From NCBI RefSeq assembly GCF_000482465.1, contig NZ_KI519420.1, forward strand, positions 884,343 to 948,342: 64,000 nucleotides of DNA, given 5' to 3'. The translations under genes and the position numbers were made by a program. The notes under the pieces are model-generated. The model did no database searches and had not been told where the DNA came from. It saw only the letters and a program-made list of their open reading frames with translations. Source of the DNA: Runella limosa DSM 17973 (lineage in GTDB: Bacteria > Bacteroidota > Bacteroidia > Cytophagales > Spirosomataceae). Shown here in pieces: positions 58,477 through 64,000 of this stretch (the stretch's first letter is position 1; the number at the start of each line of letters is the position of its first letter).

Positions 58477-59661
58477 TTATGAGTGATAAAAATCAATAAT
58501 AGTTTGAATAACGAATGCTTGTTGTTCCTCCGTGAGGGTAGGGTACATCGGCAAACTCAAGCAGTGACGGTAGTAGTTTTCGGCGGCGGGGAAATCACCT
58601 TCTTTCCATCCTTGAGCGCGGTAATACGGCATCAAATGGCAAGGAATGTAATGAACCTGGGCAAAAATCTGGTGTTCGCGTAAGTGGGTATAAAGCCCCA
58701 AACGGTTTTCTATCTCTACCACATAAAGATGGTACGCATGACCCTCAACCACGCCCGATTGCCCTTTGATAAACGATAAACCTTCAAAAGCTGTGCTGTA
58801 AACTTGCGCAATTTCGCGACGCCGAGCGAGCCCTTCGTCGGCCCTTGCTAGCTGAGAAATTCCCAAAGCTGCCTGAAAATCGGTAAGGCGGTAATTATAG
58901 CCTAGCGTTTGCATTTCCATGTACCAGCCTGGGTAGTTGGTGGCTTGCTCGTCGCCTGCGGCAAAAGCAATGGAGTTTTGGAAACCATTCGCGTCGCGAC
59001 TGATGCCGTGGGTACGAAGTGTCAGCAGCTTTTGGTAAAGGGAAGCATCATTGGTAGTAATCATGCCTCCTTCACCGCAAGCAATGTGCTTAACGGGGTG
59101 AAATGAAAAAATGGCCAAATCGGCAAATTGTCCGTTTCCGCAGCGCTGCATTTGTCCTTGGCTATCGTTGAAATAGCCTCCTGGCGCGTGACAAGCATCT
59201 TCGATAATCCACAAGCCGTATTCGTCAGCGAGGGCTCGAAAAGCCTCTAAATCAACCGCGCGGCCTGCAAAATCAACGGGAACAATTCCTTGGTACGTTC
59301 CCTTGGGGGAAGCCGCAAGTAGGGCACGTACTGCGTCGATGTCCAATAAATACGTTTCAGGGTCAATGTCGGCAAAAACAACCTCCCCGCCGCAGTAGCG
59401 AACACAGTTGGCGGACGCCGCAAATGTAATAGGCGTAGTAATCACTTTTTGGCCTTCGGTTACGTCCAACGCCAGCGCACATAAGTGCAACGCCGCCGTT
59501 CCGTTGGCGACGGCTACGGCATATTTCGCCCCGACGTATTCGGCAAAGGCGACTTCAAATTGATGAATTGTGGGGCCTTGCGTTAGAAAATCAGCGCGCA
59601 AAGCCTTGGTCACTACCTCAATGTCGTCGTCGGTAATATTTTGTCTTCCGTAAGGAATCAT
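58477..59661 (-). CDS. pseC: UDP-4-amino-4,6-dideoxy-N-acetyl-beta-L-altrosamine transaminase
   Basis: PseC aminates the 4-keto intermediate made by PseB. A 394-residue DegT/DnrJ/EryC1 aminotransferase: YGRQNITDDDIEVVTKALRADFLTQGPTIHQFEVAFAEYVGAKYAVAVANGTAALHL, then DACHAPGG with the PLP-binding Asp, and FSFHPVKHIACGEGGMI with the Schiff-base Lys. The short N-terminus and the DFLTQGPTI pattern are those of PseC. Its ATG overlaps PseB's stop by 4 bp (ATGA), confirming the order pseB-pseC. The methylase gene follows. Confidence 0.95.
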   Translation of the reverse strand: MIPYGRQNITDDDIEVVTKALRADFLTQGPTIHQFEVAFAEYVGAKYAVAVANGTAALHLCALALDVTEGQKVITTPITFAASANCVRYCGGEVVFADIDPETYLLDIDAVRALLAASPKGTYQGIVPVDFAGRAVDLEAFRALADEYGLWIIEDACHAPGGYFNDSQGQMQRCGNGQFADLAIFSFHPVKHIACGEGGMITTNDASLYQKLLTLRTHGISRDANGFQNSIAFAAGDEQATNYPGWYMEMQTLGYNYRLTDFQAALGISQLARADEGLARRREIAQVYSTAFEGLSFIKGQSGVVEGHAYHLYVVEIENRLGLYTHLREHQIFAQVHYIPCHLMPYYRAQGWKEGDFPAAENYYRHCLSLPMYPTLTEEQQAFVIQTIIDFYHS

Positions 59662-60668
59662 ACTTCAAAATTGGGGTCAACGTGCTGCTTGATTTGTTGG
59701 CGTAAATCATCGACTGTCAGCCATTCGTCGTTGGTACCTGAGTTATACTCAAACCCGTAAGGAACTTTACGACCGTTGAAAGCTTCTACGTAATCGTCCA
59801 TGCTCCAAATAGGGGTACTTGGGCAAATAACGTAGTACTTGTCGAGCTCGATGGTATTGAGCGAATCGGTTTCAGTAATCATTTCCTCATGGAGTTTTTC
59901 CCCTGGACGAATCCCCACAACTTCTTGGCGTGCGTTAGGAGCAATGGCTTCGGCTACGTCTGTAATGCGGTAAGAAGGAATTTTTGGCACAAAGATTTCA
60001 CCTCCCCAAGCATTTTCGAGCGCAAACAACACCATTTTTACCCCGTCTTCGAGCGAAATGTTAAAACGAGTCATGTCGGGGTGAGTGATGGGTAAAACTC
60101 CTTCTTTGCGTTTCTGCAAGAAAAAAGGAATCACCGAACCGCGCGAACCAATAACGTTTCCGTAACGCACGACTGAAAAACGAATGTCGCGCGCGCCTTT
60201 GATGTTGTTGGCCGCCACAAACAATTTGTCGGAACAAAGCTTGGTCGCGCCATATAGGTTAATGGGAGCGGCTGCCTTATCAGTCGAAAGAGCTACCACT
60301 TTTTGGACGCCCGTAGCCAAGGCCGCTGTAATGACATTTTGACCGCCTAAAATGTTGGTCTTGATGCACTCCATCGGGTTGTACTCTGCCGCAGGAACTT
60401 GTTTGAGTGCCGCCGCATGAATGATAATGTCTATGCCTTCGCACGCCATCGTGAGGCGGGCTTCGTCGCGAACGTCACCAATAAAATACCGTATTACGGG
60501 GTATTTGCTGTGGCTAAATTCTTGTGACATTTCAAACTGCTTCAATTCATCGCGCGAATACACCACCAAACGCTTAACGTCAGGGTATAGCTTGAGAATC
60601 GTTCTAATAAATTCCTTGCCAAATGAGCCTGTTGCTCCAGTTACAAGGATTGATTTTCCATTTAGCAT
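59658..60668 (-). CDS. pseB: UDP-N-acetylglucosamine 4,6-dehydratase (inverting)
   Basis: PseB converts UDP-GlcNAc to UDP-2-acetamido-2,6-dideoxy-beta-L-arabino-hexos-4-ulose, the first pathway step. The short (336-residue) SDR has VTGATGSFGKEFI (NADP loop), the family block RDELKQFEMSQEFSH, and NLYGATKLCSDKLFV with catalytic Tyr and Lys. The end ENRDWF-like region and IDIIIHAAALKQVPAAEYNPMECIKTNI are typical of PseB/FlaA1. It lies 50 bp downstream of the YfhO gene and starts the compact part of the operon. Confidence 0.95.
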   Translation of the reverse strand: MLNGKSILVTGATGSFGKEFIRTILKLYPDVKRLVVYSRDELKQFEMSQEFSHSKYPVIRYFIGDVRDEARLTMACEGIDIIIHAAALKQVPAAEYNPMECIKTNILGGQNVITAALATGVQKVVALSTDKAAAPINLYGATKLCSDKLFVAANNIKGARDIRFSVVRYGNVIGSRGSVIPFFLQKRKEGVLPITHPDMTRFNISLEDGVKMVLFALENAWGGEIFVPKIPSYRITDVAEAIAPNARQEVVGIRPGEKLHEEMITETDSLNTIELDKYYVICPSTPIWSMDDYVEAFNGRKVPYGFEYNSGTNDEWLTVDDLRQQIKQHVDPNFEV

Positions 60669-60718
60669 TATTTAATCAAGAGGATTATTCGGTGGTTGAT
60701 ACCTGTATGCGAGCTGCG

Positions 60719-63199
60719 TTAGGCTTGTTTTTTGGTACGAAAATCTAGGAACAAAGCCCCGCCGATGAGCAGTAGCCACGCAATAGAAGCGTACAAATCT
60801 ATTTTTTGACCTTGACTAACCGTTTTTGCATCAAATTTGAATTCGATGGTGTGCTTTCCTGCTGGAATAACCATGGCCCTGAGCACGTAGTCAGCTCTAA
60901 AATGAGGGGTCTCTTTACCATCAATGTACGATTTCCAATCTTCGTTCCCTTTGTAGTACATTTCTGAGAAAATAGCTATTTGAGGGCTCGATGTGTTGGA
61001 TTCATACGCCAATTTTGTGGGGTGATAACTCGTCAGACGAATCGTCCCTGTGCTGTCAGACGACGGTTGTGCTCCTTTTAGAGTTTCAGCAAAACGTTTA
61101 TCTACAACGGCGGTTTTACCTGGGTTGAAATTATCTAACGCGGCCATTTCTTCGTCAGGATTGTTGACCATTTTCAACTCACGCACAAACCAAGCGTTTC
61201 CAAGTGCCCCAGGGTTTTGTTGTACTACAGGCTGTTTTTTCTCGTCAGGTACAATGAAGTACTTTGTATTGAGCATATTGAAAACCGCCATGTTGTTTTT
61301 AACCATCTGGCGTTCAATCAAGTCTTGTGTACGGCGTAGTTTTGAAGCACTATAACCACCTATCGACTTATGGAAAGCCGAAGCTCTTGGATCGGCAAAA
61401 GGGTTGCTGGTAACATCCAATACGCGGTAATCAGGGTCAGTATCTCTCAAAATTTGTTGGTCAGCGGCGCTAGGTTCTACGTTTTGAGCCGATTCAAATT
61501 TAGGACGGAAATCGTCATTGTTGAGGTAACGCTTGTTGACGCTCCACATGTCTATCAACGTCAGCGCCGAGATAATTCCGACAACAGCCGTCGTGTTTTT
61601 GAGTTTATTGGTCACAAAGGCCCACAGAACCGCCGCCGCCAACAGAATGAAAAGCACTGTGCGCAAGGCGTCAGAGCGAAGCATAGAAGCACGGTCATCG
61701 AGAAGCGCATTGTAAAGGTCATTAGCGGCGGCTTTGTTGTTGCCAAAGCTTTGGGCAATTTGCTCCACAAAAGCGGTGTCGTTGGGACTTTTTAAGCCTA
61801 CCAAGCTAGGAACGAGTGCCAAAATGAGTGCAAGTCCAGCAGTTGCCCCTAAACTAATAAAGAAAGGCTTTTTAAACTCTTCCCATGAAGGACGGTTTTC
61901 AATCAATTGTTTTACGCCCAGCGAAGCGATGATAATCATACAGAACTGCGTCAGTGAAAGAATCATACTGACCGAACGGAACTTGTTGAAACCAGGAATG
62001 TAGTCAAACAAGAAGTAATTGAGGGCCGTGAAATTTCCCCCCCAACCGAGCATTAAGGTAAAAACGCCTGCGATTAGGAACGGAATGCGGTAGCGTTTTT
62101 CGGCATAAAATAACCCCAGTACAAACAAGAAACAGATGATAGCCCCTGAATATACCCCGCCACCTACGAAAGTCTGGTCGCCCCAGTAGGTAGGTAATTG
62201 ATAGGCAAACTGAGCGGCATTTTGTCCATCTATACCGTAGCGAGTAAGGGTTTTGTACGATTCTGAGTTGGTGTCTAATTCACCTCCCGAACTACCACCC
62301 GAAAAGTCAGGAATCAAAAGCGTTAGTGATTCAAGTTTACCGTAGCTCCACGCAAAAGCGTATTCTTTGGTGAGCCCTTTACTATCGTTATTGCCTGCAC
62401 TTGCAGCTTCGCCTTTTACAGGTGTAAGTTCTGACCCACCGCGAATGGTTTCTTTGGAGTGGTCATAAAGTGTCCAAAGCCGTGAGGTATTTGTTGCTAA
62501 GGCCAACGCGCAAAAAACAGCCGAGGCACCAAAAAAGATAATGAGCGATTTTACTGCTCCATTTTTTACCGCTCTAATGGTTTCAAAAATGGCTAAAATG
62601 CCTAAAACGATGGCAGAATAATACGTAATCTGGGGGTGATTGGCGTGAATCTGCAACCCAAGTCCCAAACTAAGCAAGACAGCTCCCAACCAAGGCCGCT
62701 GATTAAATCCAAAGATAACCCCTGCGGCCATCAAAGGAAGGTAGGCAACGGCATATACTTTGGCGGTGTGCCCTGCTTCAATAATTTGAAAGTTATACGT
62801 AAAAAATGCGTACCCAATTGCACCAAGAATACTGGTCCAAAGGTCACATTTAAACCCTCTTAACATCAAATAGGCCCCAATCAAATACATACCAATGAAG
62901 GTCGCTTTGATATTGAATAGGGTATAAATCAGTCCGTGAATTTTGATAAAAATACCGTTTGAATAATCGCCTCCCACCAAAAATGTAGGCATTCCTCCAA
63001 ATAAACTATTGGTCCAGCCAATGTATTCGCTGGCGTATTTGCGTATTTCGCTTTGAAGAGCTATGAAACGATCAACATCGCCCATCGCCAATTGCTGCCC
63101 TTTCAAAACAGGGCTCATGTACATAATGGCAAGTGCTAAAAAGCCAATAATGGCAAGTAGGTGTGGTAAAAGACGACGGAAGTCAAACTGGTTTCTCAT
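60719..63199 (-). CDS. YfhO family multi-spanning membrane protein
   Basis: An 826-residue protein with about 12-13 hydrophobic segments and a large soluble C-terminal part, matching the YfhO family (bacterial membrane protein PF09586). Landmarks: MGDVDRFIALQSEIRKY and NSLFGGMPTF near the N-terminus, a periplasmic Gly/Ser-rich loop (DFSGGSSGGELD), GFNKFRSVSMILSL, and the C-terminal WKSYIDGKETPHFRADYVLRAMVIPAGKHTIEFKF. In Bacillus, YfhO is tied to glycosylation of lipoteichoic acid; members likely handle lipid-linked sugars. It is the first gene of the unit that continues with pseB, so a role in glycan transfer or export is possible. Confidence 0.87.
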   Translation of the reverse strand: MRNQFDFRRLLPHLLAIIGFLALAIMYMSPVLKGQQLAMGDVDRFIALQSEIRKYASEYIGWTNSLFGGMPTFLVGGDYSNGIFIKIHGLIYTLFNIKATFIGMYLIGAYLMLRGFKCDLWTSILGAIGYAFFTYNFQIIEAGHTAKVYAVAYLPLMAAGVIFGFNQRPWLGAVLLSLGLGLQIHANHPQITYYSAIVLGILAIFETIRAVKNGAVKSLIIFFGASAVFCALALATNTSRLWTLYDHSKETIRGGSELTPVKGEAASAGNNDSKGLTKEYAFAWSYGKLESLTLLIPDFSGGSSGGELDTNSESYKTLTRYGIDGQNAAQFAYQLPTYWGDQTFVGGGVYSGAIICFLFVLGLFYAEKRYRIPFLIAGVFTLMLGWGGNFTALNYFLFDYIPGFNKFRSVSMILSLTQFCMIIIASLGVKQLIENRPSWEEFKKPFFISLGATAGLALILALVPSLVGLKSPNDTAFVEQIAQSFGNNKAAANDLYNALLDDRASMLRSDALRTVLFILLAAAVLWAFVTNKLKNTTAVVGIISALTLIDMWSVNKRYLNNDDFRPKFESAQNVEPSAADQQILRDTDPDYRVLDVTSNPFADPRASAFHKSIGGYSASKLRRTQDLIERQMVKNNMAVFNMLNTKYFIVPDEKKQPVVQQNPGALGNAWFVRELKMVNNPDEEMAALDNFNPGKTAVVDKRFAETLKGAQPSSDSTGTIRLTSYHPTKLAYESNTSSPQIAIFSEMYYKGNEDWKSYIDGKETPHFRADYVLRAMVIPAGKHTIEFKFDAKTVSQGQKIDLYASIAWLLLIGGALFLDFRTKKQA

Positions 63200-63220
63200 A
63201 TAAAGGTTTTATAGATTGCA

Positions 63221-63228
63221 CAAAATTA
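63221..63228 (-). promoter_or_regulatory. -7 element of the YfhO-pse operon
   Basis: TAATTTTG on the minus strand, 21 bp before the ATG at 63199. The -33 element is not clear. Confidence 0.4.
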
Positions 63229-63289
63229 TAAAAAAACTCCAAAGGTGGTTGTTTCAAGGCTTGTATGGCTGAAATTGGGAATGATTCTC

Positions 63290-63297
63290 TATCTTTG
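63290..63297 (+). promoter_or_regulatory. -7 element of the Uma2 gene
   Basis: TATCTTTG, an exact TAnnTTTG match 36 bp before the ATG at 63334; no clear -33 element. Confidence 0.4.
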
Positions 63298-63333
63298 CTC
63301 AACGAATGAGAGATTCCTAATTGATAGCAACCC

Positions 63334-63918
63334 ATGCTGATTCCATTGCATCTTCCTTCTCGCGAGCAATTTACTGATGATGAATTGGTAAACTTCTGCC
63401 TTTCAAACCCCGATTTGATGGTAGAACGTAACGAGTTTGGGCAAATTTTTATCAATATGTCTCCTACCCATCTGCTAACCAGTTCCAACAACAGCGAATT
63501 GAATGGCGAATTTGTTATTTGGAATCGCCGTACAAAAGCTGGGAAAGTGATTGATTCTAACGGCGGTTTTTTCTTGCCCGATCGCTCCATGCGTGCGCCT
63601 GACGTGGCGTGGATTCGGAAAGAACGTTGGGCTGAATTATCAACCGCTGAAAAAAAATCGTTTCCGTATTTAGCCCCTGATTTTGTGCTTGAGTTAGAAT
63701 CTGACACGGATAATTTGGAGGATTTGAAACAAAAAATGCAAAAATGGATTGACAATGGCGTGCGATTAGGTTGGCTGGTAGCCATGAGTGAACAACGAAC
63801 GTACATCTATCGGCCGTATGCGGCTATTGAAACTAAATTATTTAGTGAAACCCTAACAGGCGACGACGTTCTCGTCGATTTTGAAGTAGTATTGACCAAT
63901 ATCTTAGAAATACCGTAG
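63334..63918 (+). CDS. Uma2 family endonuclease-like protein (DUF820)
   Basis: A 194-residue PD-(D/E)xK-fold protein of the Uma2/DUF820 type: NEFGQIFINMSPT near residue 37, SNGGFFLPDRSMRAPDVAWI with the metal Asp, and LAPDFVLELESDTDNLEDLKQKMQKWIDNGVRLGWLV, where the second Glu and the usual basic residue lie. Uma2 proteins are abundant in Cytophagia and cyanobacteria; nuclease activity is predicted from fold only and no biological role is established. It diverges from the YfhO operon and precedes a secreted protein gene by 2 bp. Confidence 0.85.
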   Translation: MLIPLHLPSREQFTDDELVNFCLSNPDLMVERNEFGQIFINMSPTHLLTSSNNSELNGEFVIWNRRTKAGKVIDSNGGFFLPDRSMRAPDVAWIRKERWAELSTAEKKSFPYLAPDFVLELESDTDNLEDLKQKMQKWIDNGVRLGWLVAMSEQRTYIYRPYAAIETKLFSETLTGDDVLVDFEVVLTNILEIP

Positions 63919-63920
63919 TA

Positions 63921-64000
63921 ATGAAAAAACAAGTTATCTGCACAATCACCTCCCTTTTACTGAGTTTAGGCGTATCCTTTGCGCAAGAATCCCCTTCGGA
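63921..64000 (+). CDS. Secreted protein, 5' end only
   Basis: ATG 63921 follows the Uma2 stop by 2 bp. The 26 codons present encode a signal peptide (MKKQVICTITSLLLSLGVSF then AQ) and the first mature residues; the gene continues beyond the window. Nothing more can be said about its function. Confidence 0.7.
   Translation, partial: MKKQVICTITSLLLSLGVSFAQESPS

Overview
The window reads as chromosomal DNA from a Bacteroidota bacterium, most likely a Cytophagia member of the Spirosomaceae/Runella type. Reasons: a TonB-dependent-receptor-type barrel, S41 and PA-domain M28 peptidases, PorG/DUF6089-like barrels, GH130 and DUF1080 enzymes, and repeated matches to the Bacteroidota promoter (TTG or TTTG, 19-21 bp spacer, TAnnTTTG). 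The genus is an inference from overall character, not a proven call. No rRNA, tRNA, CRISPR array or transposase gene was seen.

Layout. 0-5.4 kb: the end of an outer-membrane barrel, a XisH remnant plus intact XisI, a LytS-type sensor kinase and an S41 peptidase. 5.4-18 kb: mostly minus-strand housekeeping and lipid genes (long amidophosphoribosyltransferase, murF, an AraC regulator, acyl-CoA dehydrogenase, FabG-like reductase, MaoC hydratase, M28 peptidase, rhomboid protease, plsY). 18-30 kb: plus-strand sugar genes (SDR, ROK kinase, GH130, DUF1080), an A+T-rich cyclase-like gene bracketed by two copies of a ~114-bp repeat, a Xer recombinase, an Nramp-like and a CDF metal transporter, NUDIX and LysE. 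28.5-31 kb: an SdpR-SdpI-hydrolase operon. 31-39 kb: OmpA, CBS protein, NAD kinase, two PorG-like barrels, dipeptide epimerase, an alpha-oxoamine synthase-like PLP enzyme and a MarR regulator. 39.3-46.6 kb: a complete TetR-TolC-adaptor-RND efflux operon ending in a strong terminator. 46.6-47.8 kb: MsrB lipoprotein and a DUF433/DUF5615 toxin-antitoxin pair whose toxin has a nonsense codon.

47.8-63.2 kb is a surface-glycan region. A tight minus-strand operon runs YfhO membrane protein, PseB, PseC, pseudaminic-acid-associated methylase, PseF, tandem-GNAT protein, S74-chaperone secreted protein, PseI and a flippase. A second minus-strand operon has a bacterial sialyltransferase-type protein, a GT2 glycosyltransferase and a secreted esterase. 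Together they could make, activate, transfer and modify a pseudaminic-type nonulosonic acid. The UDP-sugar hydrolase PseG is not visible.

Regulation that can be read from the DNA includes a 7-2-7 palindrome shared by the acyl-CoA dehydrogenase promoter and the MarR gene promoter (probably one regulon), a 10-9-10 inverted repeat over the AraC gene's own -33 box, and an SdpR-type operator. Several intergenic spacers carry tandem hairpins with a TGAG/TAAG loop and compensatory stem changes, a REP-like family. The best lead for something undescribed is the cyclase-like gene at 21962-23017 between its flanking repeats; second is the unusual composition of the pseudaminic acid operon.
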